Shown here one piece after another: positions 52,931-64,000 of a stretch of 64,000 nt of DNA. The notes under the pieces are model-generated. The model saw only the letters and a list, made by a program, of their open reading frames with translations, did no database searches and was not told the origin of the DNA. Origin of the DNA: Silvimonas amylolytica (lineage in GTDB: Bacteria > Pseudomonadota > Gammaproteobacteria > Burkholderiales > Chitinibacteraceae); the NCBI RefSeq assembly GCF_014645555.1, contig NZ_BMLY01000002.1, positions 551,109 to 615,108 on the forward strand, given 5' to 3'. The translations under genes and the position numbers were made by a program. Positions within the stretch are counted from its first letter, which is position 1, and every line of letters begins with the position of its first letter.

Positions 52931-52966
52931 TTTCTCGATTGCAAGGTCATTCAGGGAGCCTTCGCC

Positions 52967-53866
52967 TTGAATATTATTCTCATTTCAAATCGCTACTCCA
53001 GCGCGCTGCATCTGGGCACCGGCCCGATGGTGGCGCTGGCCGCTTCACTGGCGCTGTTGGCCGGCGGCATGGGGCTCGCAGTCGGCATGTCGTTGTCCGG
53101 TAGTTCGCCCAAGCAATTGTGGCCACTGATCAAGCCCGTGCGTCAAGCCGAGCTGGACGCCATGGCCGTGCGTCTGGGTGAGTTGCAAGCCAGACTGATC
53201 CGCCTTGACGGTCTGGCACAACAAGTCGGCACCAAGGCCGGCATAGACGTCAAGCCCTTTGCTGCGACTGCCCCCGTGCCGCGCGGTGGCATGGAAGCCC
53301 ATGGCCACGCCATGTCGGCTGCTGAGCTTTTGCAGCAACTGGGCTCCACTGAAGCCGGTATCGGCAATATGTACGATCAGTTCAGTCTCGCGGAGAACAT
53401 TCTCTTGCGCCCGTCTGGCACTGCATTGCCGACACTGGCGCCATTGACCAGTGGTCTGCAGTCGTCCAGTTTCGGTTGGCGTATCGACCCCTTTAATGGC
53501 CATCAGGCCTTTCATGAAGGGCTGGATTTTGTCGGCGCAGTGGGTACGCCCATCAAGTCTGCTGGCGCGGGCACGGTCGTCTATGCAGGCTTTCACCCCC
53601 AATATGGTAATATGGTCGAGATTGACCACGGCAATAATCTGACCAGCCGTTACGCGCACGCCAGCAAGCTTTTGGTGAAAGTGGGTGACCATGTTGAGGC
53701 AGGTCAGGTGATCTCTGAAATTGGCAGCACAGGCAGATCGACCGGCCCACACCTGCATTTCGAGATCCGCTATCGTGGCGTGGCGCAGAACCCGTTGCGG
53801 TTCCTGGCGCAAAATACGCAGAACAACGTGGGTACCGTTGCCAGCACAGAAGGTCCGCACGATTGA
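52967..53866 (+). CDS. M23-family (LytM) metalloendopeptidase, membrane-anchored
   Basis: A 299-residue peptidoglycan-hydrolase-like protein with an N-terminal membrane segment (about 19-43), a coiled-coil-like linker and a C-terminal M23 domain. All zinc-site residues are present: H183 and D187 (HEGLDF), H231 (SRYAH) and H264 (HLHFE), so it should be active. The start is a TTG at 52967 with GGGAG eight bases upstream. A longer frame would run antisense through dciA and is rejected. It probably acts in cell-wall remodelling. Confidence 0.88.
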   Translation: MNIILISNRYSSALHLGTGPMVALAASLALLAGGMGLAVGMSLSGSSPKQLWPLIKPVRQAELDAMAVRLGELQARLIRLDGLAQQVGTKAGIDVKPFAATAPVPRGGMEAHGHAMSAAELLQQLGSTEAGIGNMYDQFSLAENILLRPSGTALPTLAPLTSGLQSSSFGWRIDPFNGHQAFHEGLDFVGAVGTPIKSAGAGTVVYAGFHPQYGNMVEIDHGNNLTSRYAHASKLLVKVGDHVEAGQVISEIGSTGRSTGPHLHFEIRYRGVAQNPLRFLAQNTQNNVGTVASTEGPHD

Positions 53867-54001
53867 TCGCTTCGTCGGGCGTTTACCACAGGGTGTGGCA
53901 ATGATGTAACGAAATGCGTCCCGCACTGGAAAAAGTGCCTTTTGGCCTTATCTTGTGCACACGCGTGACGTAACGGTGCGATACTCACGCACGGTTTTCA
54001 C

Positions 54002-54031
54002 AACGGCGGCCAGGGAAACCTGCCCGCCGTT
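54002..54031 (+). promoter_or_regulatory. GNRA-tetraloop hairpin in the secA upstream region
   Basis: AACGGCGG (54002-54009) pairs with CCGCCGTT (54024-54031); after one C-C mismatch CAGG pairs with CCTG, closed by a GAAA tetraloop (54015-54018). No U-run follows. It lies in the 307-base gap between the LytM peptidase and secA, about 140 bases before the secA start, and could be part of the leader mRNA. The rest of this gap shows no gene. Confidence 0.55.
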
Positions 54032-54173
54032 CTCGTAGTACCACTGACGAATTTGTCCGGGCGCAGTTGGCCTGGCGCACGGCGGGTACTGAAGTTTCAA
54101 CAGCCTGGTGGCCATGATCGACCCCGGCACAACAAGATTAAGCCGCACGCGGCAAAACATCCGGTAACAGGAA

Positions 54174-56912
<2,739 letters not shown>

Positions 56913-56929
56913 TCACCTGACACGCCCAC

Positions 56930-56957
56930 AAAAAGCCCGTCACTCGACGGGCTTTTT
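56930..56957 (+). terminator. Terminator after secA
   Basis: AAAAGCCCGTC (56931-56941) and GACGGGCTTTT (56946-56956) form an 11-base stem with loop ACTC, followed by T. Confidence 0.9.
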
Positions 56958-57029
56958 GTTGCGCACTATCCGCAGGTAAATGGCGCCTGGCTTGACGCTA
57001 CAAAACTGGCTGACTAGATTGACCGCTAC

Positions 57030-57105
57030 GGGCCGATAGCTCAGCTGGGAGAGCGCTGCGTTCGCAATGCAGAGGTCGGGAGTTCGATCCTCCTTCGGTC
57101 CACCA
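57030..57105 (+). tRNA. tRNA-Ala, anticodon CGC
   Basis: A complete 76-base cloverleaf. The acceptor stem GGGCCGA / TCGGTCC contains the G3-U70 pair that defines alanine tRNA. The D arm is GCTC...GAGC, the anticodon arm CTGCG-TTCGCAA-TGCAG reads CGC (codon GCG), and the T arm is GGGAG-TTCGATC-CTCCT. The CCA end (57103-57105) is encoded, and a T-run follows. Confidence 0.93.
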
Positions 57106-57322
57106 GTTTTTTCGAAACACAGATATATAGCCAGCCGAACCGGTTCCAGGTTGTGTTTCTACTACTCTCCAGCAAGCGTAACCGGGCCTCGCAGTCTGGT
57201 TGCGTTGGCCATCCAGTCTGGATGCTCCCGCCGGCAGGCATTGGCGTGACGGGTGCCAATGAGTTGCACCTCCCATTCTATGTGCTCACGATGTGAAACC
57301 CTTGCTGCCAGGAGTCACTCGC

Positions 57323-57970
57323 ATGCTCGACATGCTTACCTTCAGTACCTACATCGCAGTTGTAATCGCCCTGATGCTGGTTCCCGGTCCGGCTGTGCTG
57401 TTGCTGCTGACACGGACAGCCCAAGGTGGCAGCCGTGTGGGACTGGCAACGGGGGCTGGTATTGCGTTGGGTGATTTCATCCATACGCTGGTTGCTGCGG
57501 CTGGGTTGTCGACCATTTTGATGACCTCTGCTCTGGCTTTTAGCGTGGTGAAATACATGGGTGCGGCTTATCTGGTTTATCTGGGCGCGCGCGCCATCAG
57601 AGCGCCGGTGGGGGAAGACACCCCGTACGCGCCCGAGCAAGGAGGCCGCCGAGCGATCGTCATCACACCCTGGATGGCGTTCTGGCAAGCCATACCGGCA
57701 GAGGTGCTGAACCCCAAGACCGCTTTATTCTTCCTGGCGTTCCTGCCGCAGTTTGTTCATGCCGAACGGGGTCATGTGCTGGCGCAGTTTCTGCAGTTGG
57801 GGTTGGTGTTCGTGATTCTTTCCATCAGCTACACCAGTTTGTTGGTGCTGGCGACCAAACCGCTGGCACGCGTGGTGCGGCATATGGGTTGGCTCAAGCG
57901 TTGGCAGAACAAACTGATAGGGTCGCTCTTCCTGGCATTGGGTCTCAAAGTTGCCCTGCAAAAGCAATAG
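57323..57970 (+). CDS. LysE/RhtB-family amino-acid exporter
   Basis: A 215-residue inner-membrane protein with about six membrane segments and the family start ...VVIALMLVPGPAVLLLLTRTAQGG, followed by GIALGDFIHTLVAAAGL and NPKTALFFLAFLPQF. It would export an amino acid or related metabolite. CCAGGAG lies eight bases before the ATG at 57323. It ends five bases before the convergent LysR gene. Confidence 0.88.
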   Translation: MLDMLTFSTYIAVVIALMLVPGPAVLLLLTRTAQGGSRVGLATGAGIALGDFIHTLVAAAGLSTILMTSALAFSVVKYMGAAYLVYLGARAIRAPVGEDTPYAPEQGGRRAIVITPWMAFWQAIPAEVLNPKTALFFLAFLPQFVHAERGHVLAQFLQLGLVFVILSISYTSLLVLATKPLARVVRHMGWLKRWQNKLIGSLFLALGLKVALQKQ

Positions 57971-57975
57971 TTTGA

Positions 57976-58902
57976 TTACCCTCCAGCAGCGCCAGATTGT
58001 TCACTGGTACTTGCAGCCCACTCCCGCAGAGCTTGCGCAAACAATTGTAATGCGGTGGGTGGGTGGCGGTTGGCGGGGTAGTAGAGGCACAACCCCGGGA
58101 ACGATGGGCTCCACGCCGGCAGCACCTGCGCCAATCGCTCTGTCGCCAGATACTCTGCGACGTGCGTCTCGTTGACCCAGGCAATGCCAATCCCTTGTAG
58201 CGCCGCTTCAACGGCCAGCCGCATACTGCCGACCGTCATCGGCCCGTTGACGTCCAGGTTGATTGGTCTGCCGCGAAATTGCAGGTCCCATTTATAGAGC
58301 GCGCCGCTCTCGAAGCGAAAGCGGATGCAACGGTGGTTCAATAAGTCCAGGGGAACTTGTGGTGCACTGTGCCTGGCCAGATAAGCCGGAGACGCGACGG
58401 CGACAAAGCGAATGTCTGGGCCGAACTTCACGGCAATCATGTCCTTGGGCACCGCTTCTTCAATACGAATACCCGCGTCGTAGCCCGCGGCAACGACGTC
58501 GACCATTCTGGAATCCACCACGAACTCGATATGGATATCGCGGTAGCGCGCCAGGAAGTCTGGCAGCACGTGCTGTATCAATGGCATCGCCGCAGATTCC
58601 GAGCAACTGATCCGCAACGAGCCTGAGGGCCGCTCGCGGGCGTTGGCCACTTCCTGCAACGCTTCATCAATATCGGTCAAAGCAGGGCGGATGCGGTTCA
58701 GGAGCTTTTCACCCGCCTGGGTGAGGGCGACAGAGCGGGTCGTACGATTCAACAGACGTGCTCCCAGCCGCTCCTCCAGCACACGCATGGCATGGCTCAA
58801 AGCGGAAGGAGATACGTCGAGCAATCGGGCAGCGGCGCGAAAACTGCGCTGTTCGGCAACGGCCATGAATGCGGCGAGTTCAGACACACCGGTTTTTTGC
58901 AT
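57976..58902 (-). CDS. LysR-family transcriptional regulator
   Basis: A 308-residue LysR-type regulator with an N-terminal helix-turn-helix (ELAAFMAVAEQRSFRAAARLLDVSPSALSHAMRVLEERLG as a region) and a periplasmic-binding-like effector domain. It diverges from the MFS / SDR / reductase run at 59027-63149 and is the natural candidate regulator. Two inverted repeats lie in the shared promoter region. Confidence 0.88.
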   Translation of the reverse strand: MQKTGVSELAAFMAVAEQRSFRAAARLLDVSPSALSHAMRVLEERLGARLLNRTTRSVALTQAGEKLLNRIRPALTDIDEALQEVANARERPSGSLRISCSESAAMPLIQHVLPDFLARYRDIHIEFVVDSRMVDVVAAGYDAGIRIEEAVPKDMIAVKFGPDIRFVAVASPAYLARHSAPQVPLDLLNHRCIRFRFESGALYKWDLQFRGRPINLDVNGPMTVGSMRLAVEAALQGIGIAWVNETHVAEYLATERLAQVLPAWSPSFPGLCLYYPANRHPPTALQLFAQALREWAASTSEQSGAAGG

Positions 58903-58928
58903 TGATGAAAATTACTCACTAGCTGATG

Positions 58929-59004
58929 CAATCTGAGATGGATTGTTCAGCATAACACTGCGCCATACACTTTCTCCAACGAAATGAAGGGCATATCCAT
59001 GCCC
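58929..59004. promoter_or_regulatory. LysR-type operator candidates in the divergent promoter
   Basis: CAATC-N7-GATTG at 58929-58945 is close to the LysR start codon, as expected for autoregulation. GGGCAT-ATCC-ATGCCC at 58989-59004 is a perfect 16-base inverted repeat between the promoter and the MFS start codon. Either could bind the LysR protein; the second could also be an mRNA hairpin. Confidence 0.5.
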
Positions 59005-59026
59005 ATCATGATTTCTGGAGAACACC

Positions 59027-60259
59027 ATGACCTCATCAGACGCCTGGCCAAAACAGGATCAGGACCATGGCTTGCGCATACTGATCCTCCTTAGCGCACT
59101 GATGTCTTTTTCATCGATCGCGACTGACATGTATCTGCCGGCACTGCCCTCCCTGGTCAATGATCTGCATGCGGATATCGGCCGCGTGGAATTAACGATT
59201 TCAACTTTCCTGGTTGGATTTAGCGCCGGGCAACTATTGTGGGGGCCACTCAGTGACCGAACTGGGCGCCGCCTGCCCATTCTGATCGGCCTGATGCTGT
59301 TTGTTGTGGGCTCGGTGGGTTGCGCACTGTCGGCGGATATCGCTCAACTGCTCATGTGGCGTGTGGTGCAGGCGCTGGGTGCTTGTGCCGGGCCAGTGCT
59401 GGCGCGGGCCATGGTGCGCGATCTCTACGCACGGGAGCGTTCGGCACAGATGTTGTCGATCCTGATTTTGATGATGGCCGTTGCCCCGCTGGCCGGCCCG
59501 TTGCTGGGCGGGCAAATTCTCAAGGTGGCCTCCTGGCGTGCCATTTTCGGCGTACTGGCAGCATGTGGTGTGTCAGGGCTATTGGCGCTGAGAATGCTGC
59601 CAGAAACCTTGCCTCCACAGCAGCGGAGCCGCTCGCCTCTGCGCAGAACCTTTGCTGAATACCTGCAACTGATCAAAGACCCACGCTTGCTGACTTATGC
59701 CCTTGCGGGCGGGTTTTACTACGGTGGCTGCTATGCCTTTATTGCCGGGACTCCCTTTGCATACGTGGACTACTACCACGTGTCACCTACCGCATTTGGT
59801 TTGCTGTTCAGTGTGAATATCGTCGGCCTCATGGTGATGAATTTCCTCAATACACGGTTGATTCCCCGGCTGGGCAGCGAGCGTTTGTTCCGGATGGGCG
59901 CGGTCATTGTGGCGGTGGCAGGCCTGGCGCTGATGATCAATGCCAGAACCGGTTTTGGTGGTGTAGCCGGTCTGGCGATTCCGGTCTTTTTCTTTATGGC
60001 CCCAAGCGGGTTCATCGTCGCCAATTCAGTCGCCAGTGCGTTGGCGTTTTTCCCGCGGCAGGCTGGCGCCGCATCATCGCTGGTCGGCGCCATGCATTAC
60101 GGCAGCGGTGTGCTGACCGCCGCCATGCTCGGTTGGCTGGCCGATGGCACCCCCTGGCCTATGGGTTTGATCGTCGGGCTGTGCGGGTTGGGTTGTCTGA
60201 CTGTCGCACTACTACCCCGCGTGCATCCGGCGCTGGCCGGCCAACCGGCTCGCGGCTAA
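59027..60259 (+). CDS. MFS multidrug transporter, Bcr/CflA type
   Basis: A 410-residue twelve-segment transporter of the drug/proton antiporter branch. Family landmarks: MSFSSIATDMYLPALPSL, the loop motif LSDRTGRRLPIL, RVVQALGACAGPVLARAMVRDLY and the following VAPLAGPLLGGQIL. It would export drugs or toxic metabolites. GGAG is six bases before the ATG. It is the first gene of the probable LysR-controlled run. Confidence 0.9.
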   Translation: MTSSDAWPKQDQDHGLRILILLSALMSFSSIATDMYLPALPSLVNDLHADIGRVELTISTFLVGFSAGQLLWGPLSDRTGRRLPILIGLMLFVVGSVGCALSADIAQLLMWRVVQALGACAGPVLARAMVRDLYARERSAQMLSILILMMAVAPLAGPLLGGQILKVASWRAIFGVLAACGVSGLLALRMLPETLPPQQRSRSPLRRTFAEYLQLIKDPRLLTYALAGGFYYGGCYAFIAGTPFAYVDYYHVSPTAFGLLFSVNIVGLMVMNFLNTRLIPRLGSERLFRMGAVIVAVAGLALMINARTGFGGVAGLAIPVFFFMAPSGFIVANSVASALAFFPRQAGAASSLVGAMHYGSGVLTAAMLGWLADGTPWPMGLIVGLCGLGCLTVALLPRVHPALAGQPARG

Positions 60260-60288
60260 CAACACGGATATCTTCAAGGAGAAACCTC

Positions 60289-61131
60289 ATGACGCAGCGT
60301 ACATGGCTGATCACCGGCATCAGCAGCGGCTTTGGCCGCCACCTCACCACCCAATTGCTGGCACGCGGAGATCGCGTCATCGGCACGGTACGGGATCTGA
60401 CCAAGGTGGCCGATCTGATCGCGCAATATCCCGAGACCTTTCATGCCGAACTACTGGACGTGACCAATACCGACGCCATTGGCCGTCTGGTTGAGCACTG
60501 TTTTGATCGCTTCGAGCGCATTGATGTGGTGATCAGCAATGCAGGATACGGCCTGTTTGGCGCCGCAGAAGAACTCTCTGACGCACAGATCGAGCAGATG
60601 ATTGCCACCAACCTGGTCGGCTCAATCCAGTTGATCCGCGCCGTGATTCCGCATCTGCGCAGCCAGGGTGGCGGTCGCATCCTTCAGCTATCGTCATACG
60701 GCGGGCAGGTGGCGTTTGCCGGTAACTCGCTGTACCACGCCACCAAATGGGGTATTGAAGGCTTTGTGGAGTCCGTCGCGCAAGAAGTGGCCGGTTTTGG
60801 TATTGGCATGACGATTGTCGAACCCGGGGGCGCGCGCACGGAGTTTCGTTATGGCAGCGCCCAGGTCGCCAAACTGATGAGTATTTACGACGACACCCCC
60901 GCACATGCCTTCTTGCGCATGCTGGACCCGGCCAACGGCCTGGCCGCGGGCGATCCTGCACGGATGGCGGCGCGCATGATCGAGAGCGTCGACCAACACC
61001 CGGCACCATTGCGCATGGTGTTGGGATCCCAGGCGCTCGATAGCACTATCAGTACATTGCGCAAGCGTCTGGCGGACTTTGAAGCCCAGACGGCACGTGC
61101 AGCTTCGACCGATTTTCCCGTTGGCCAATAA
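60289..61131 (+). CDS. Short-chain dehydrogenase/reductase (SDR)
   Basis: A 280-residue classical SDR: NAD(P) loop TGISSGFG at 9-16, NAGYG, and the catalytic SSYGG...YHATK. AAGGAG is seven bases before the ATG at 60289; the frame is open further upstream but that part overlaps the MFS gene. It probably reduces a ketone or aldehyde. Confidence 0.88.
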   Translation: MTQRTWLITGISSGFGRHLTTQLLARGDRVIGTVRDLTKVADLIAQYPETFHAELLDVTNTDAIGRLVEHCFDRFERIDVVISNAGYGLFGAAEELSDAQIEQMIATNLVGSIQLIRAVIPHLRSQGGGRILQLSSYGGQVAFAGNSLYHATKWGIEGFVESVAQEVAGFGIGMTIVEPGGARTEFRYGSAQVAKLMSIYDDTPAHAFLRMLDPANGLAAGDPARMAARMIESVDQHPAPLRMVLGSQALDSTISTLRKRLADFEAQTARAASTDFPVGQ

Positions 61132-62142
<1,011 letters not shown>

Positions 62143-62261
62143 ACAGTCAGGGCAGCAGAACCGCCTCAGCCTGTTAGTCACCATACTATGAAGACGCCAC
62201 TACTTTTAAACAGCCTGCGCACGCCGGATAGTTGAGCCTCACATTCCTGGAGGTTTACAGC

Positions 62262-63149
62262 ATGCGTATCTTTCTGACTGGCGCAACCGGCTTTATTGGT
62301 TCTGCACTTGTCCCGGAACTGCTTGGCGCAGGCCATGAAGTCATCGGCATGACCCGCTCTGAAGACGGTGCGCGGGCACTGGAAGCGGCCGGCGCACGCG
62401 CTTTTAGGGGAACGCTGGAAGACCCTGAAGGCATGCGCCGTGGTGCATCGGAAGCAGATGCCGTCATTCATACGGCGTTTGACCATGATTTCTCCCGGTT
62501 CGTAGAGAACTGCGAGAAAGACAAACGGGTGATCGCCGCACTGGGTGCCGCTCTGGCAGGGAGTGCGCGTCCGTTGGTCATTACGTCCGGAACGGGGCTG
62601 GGTATGGATGAACATGGTCAGCCAGCGCGGGAAGATATTTGCAACTTCGCGCACCCGAACCCGCGTGTCGCCTCCGAAATAGCAGGGAAGCAATTACTGG
62701 ATGCCGGCATCAACCTCTCAGTGATGCGACTGCCCCAAGTGCATAACCCCGACAAGCAAGGGTTGATTTCCCCGTTGATCGAGATCGCCCGCCAGAAGGG
62801 GGTTGTCGCCTATGTAGAGGAAGGGAAAAACCGCTGGCCCGCAGGGCATTTGTCGGATGTAGTCCGCTTGTACCGGCTGGCTGTAGAGGCCGCCAGCCCC
62901 GGCGCACGTTATCACGCGGTCGGCGAAGAAGGCGTAACCAGTAAAGACATCGCCGGGGCGCTCGGTCAGCGGCTGAATCTGCCGGTGGCTTCCATTGCTG
63001 CGCAAGCTGCGGCCGAGCATTTCGGGTGGATGGGTATGTTCGTCAGCCTGGACATGCCGGCATCCAGCGCCCTCACTCAGGCGACACTGAACTGGAGGCC
63101 CACTGGCCCGACACTCATTGCTGATTTGCTCGAACACCGGGGAAGCTGA
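62262..63149 (+). CDS. NAD-dependent epimerase/dehydratase-like extended SDR
   Basis: A 295-residue extended or atypical SDR. The nucleotide loop TGATGFIGSALV is at 6-17; a typical HTAFDHDF and later NPRVASEIAGKQLL follow. The YxxxK pair is altered (VASEIAGK in its place). CTGGAGG lies before the ATG at 62262. It follows the aldo/keto reductase after 119 bases and may belong to the same unit. Confidence 0.85.
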   Translation: MRIFLTGATGFIGSALVPELLGAGHEVIGMTRSEDGARALEAAGARAFRGTLEDPEGMRRGASEADAVIHTAFDHDFSRFVENCEKDKRVIAALGAALAGSARPLVITSGTGLGMDEHGQPAREDICNFAHPNPRVASEIAGKQLLDAGINLSVMRLPQVHNPDKQGLISPLIEIARQKGVVAYVEEGKNRWPAGHLSDVVRLYRLAVEAASPGARYHAVGEEGVTSKDIAGALGQRLNLPVASIAAQAAAEHFGWMGMFVSLDMPASSALTQATLNWRPTGPTLIADLLEHRGS

Positions 63150-63181
63150 ACGGCCTGACGTCTTGCAGTGAACATGGGCAG

Positions 63182-63469
63182 GTGTTGCTTGAACACGAGC
63201 GTGCAACACCGTTACCAAGCGATAGGCCAATCGCGGGTATGATGCCCTTGCGTTCTTTAAACGGTGACAAAGCTATCGTGACCAAATCCAGCCTGGCTCG
63301 TATTGCCCACCACCGCGCGTCCCACGTGCGTATCTGGCGTTTGCTGCAAGAGAAAAAACGCGTCGAAGCACAGACGCCGGAAGGCGCAGGAACCAGCCCC
63401 AAGCCGGTTCCCATGCCAGATTTGTACACGCTGCCTTTGCCCCTGGAGCAGGAAAAAAAGCAGCGCTGA
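63182..63469 (+). CDS. Small hypothetical protein, uncertain
   Basis: A possible 95-residue product, or 63 residues if it begins at the GTG at 63278. It is very basic (RIAHHRASHVRIWRLLQEKKR) with a Pro-rich tail. No ribosome site is clear at either start, though a -10-like TATGAT lies near 63238. I do not recognise a family. It ends ten bases before the convergent SDR. Confidence 0.35.
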   Translation: MLLEHERATPLPSDRPIAGMMPLRSLNGDKAIVTKSSLARIAHHRASHVRIWRLLQEKKRVEAQTPEGAGTSPKPVPMPDLYTLPLPLEQEKKQR

Positions 63470-63478
63470 ACCTCGCCG

Positions 63479-64000
63479 TCAGGCGATAAAGTTCACCACA
63501 CCCCCATCCACGCGCAACGCCGCACCGTTGGTGGCCGATGCCTGTGGCGAACTCACGTACACCACCATATTGGCGACTTCTTCCACTTGGGCCAGGCGCT
63601 TGATCAACGAGGTCGGGCGGTGCGTCTTGATGAAGTCTTGCTCTACCTGTTCTTGTGAGACACCTTGCTCCTCGGCAATCTTGCCGAAGAAATCGCCCAC
63701 GCCATCAGATCGGGTTGGGCCTGGCAGTACCGAGTTCACAGTAACGCCGCTCCCCGCAGTCAGCTGGGCCAGGCCGCGAGATACCGCCAGCTGTGCTGTC
63801 TTGCTGACCCCGTAGTGGATCATCTCTGCCGGGATATTCAGTGCAGATTCGCTGGAGATAAACACAATACGGCCCCAATTGGCCTTGATCATGCGCGGCA
63901 AATAATGGCGTGACAGACGCACACCGCTCATGACGTTTACATCCATGATTTGCTGCCAGCGGCCATCATCAATATCAGCAAACTCACGCGGTTCGAAAAT
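63479..64000 (-). CDS. Short-chain dehydrogenase/reductase, truncated by the window edge
   Basis: The C-terminal part of a classical SDR; the frame runs off the end of the window without a start, so the N-terminal NAD(P)-binding part is missing. Visible: FEPREFADIDDGRWQQIMDVN, the catalytic SSESA...YGVSK, and VNSVLPGPT. The C-terminus GGVVNFIA is typical. The ATG at 63946 is internal, since the frame keeps SDR similarity upstream of it. Confidence 0.85.
   Translation of the reverse strand: MFEPREFADIDDGRWQQIMDVNVMSGVRLSRHYLPRMIKANWGRIVFISSESALNIPAEMIHYGVSKTAQLAVSRGLAQLTAGSGVTVNSVLPGPTRSDGVGDFFGKIAEEQGVSQEQVEQDFIKTHRPTSLIKRLAQVEEVANMVVYVSSPQASATNGAALRVDGGVVNFIA

Noticed and set aside
57106-57322. 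A riboswitch before the LysE-type exporter
   Set aside because: The 217-base leader has a small hairpin (ATCCAG/CTGGAT near 57211) but I could match no known riboswitch core.

Overview
The window is a stretch of ordinary chromosome from a moderately GC-rich Gram-negative bacterium, most likely a betaproteobacterium near the Neisseriales/Chitinibacteraceae. That placement is an inference. It rests on the two-subunit AruF/AruG arginine succinyltransferase, phhA-phhB next to a divergent Lrp-type gene, and a dciA / LytM-peptidase / secA neighbourhood. I see no phage, plasmid, transposase or CRISPR array.

Layout. 1-520: a sigma-54 promoter with three upstream inverted repeats drives a 48-residue secreted micro-protein. 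599-3198: phosphopantetheinyl transferase, an acetyltransferase, and serA. 3653-12349: one giant cyclic beta-1,2-glucan synthase (2898 aa). 12413-14225: phenylalanine hydroxylase operon phhAB with a divergent Lrp-type regulator. 14368-19240: DUF885 peptidase and a D-2-hydroxyglutarate dehydrogenase of the YdiJ type. 19341-19991: a non-coding fold-back repeat. 20061-25639: argR-aruC-aruF-aruG plus a DUF1338 (HglS-like) 2-oxoadipate dioxygenase, with an ArgR-type operator before aruC. 26210-27602: an Lrp-type and an AllS-like LysR-type regulator. 27665-34877: a seven-gene operon of biuret-hydrolase-like enzyme, AllH/FdrA/AllG-like carbamoyltransferase, carbamate kinase, an AtzF-C-terminal-like protein and an NCS1 permease. 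35148-39528: DUF1993, tag, purine nucleoside permease, an NAD(P)-binding protein and a TauD-type dioxygenase. 40135-46149: a complete Csu-type (spore coat U) chaperone-usher pilus operon, followed by a Sel1 protein. 46862-52211: chemoreceptor, FemAB-like protein, thioredoxin-like protein, uppP, acetyltransferase. About 52375-52446: a candidate small RNA. 52499-56912: dciA, LytM peptidase, secA. 57030-57105: tRNA-Ala(CGC). 57323-64000: LysE exporter, a LysR regulator and a run of MFS / SDR / aldo-keto reductase / SDR genes, with a truncated SDR at the edge.

How genes may work together. SerA makes, and YdiJ removes, D-2-hydroxyglutarate. The DUF1338 enzyme in the arginine cluster would also make D-2-hydroxyglutarate, so three loci within 23 kb converge on that metabolite. 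The most interesting region is 27665-34877. It looks like a route that imports a ureido compound, trims it with a biuret-hydrolase-like enzyme, transfers its carbamoyl group to phosphate and recovers ATP through carbamate kinase. No allantoin genes are present in the window. Two CTGATT/AATCAG palindromes lie in its promoter region.
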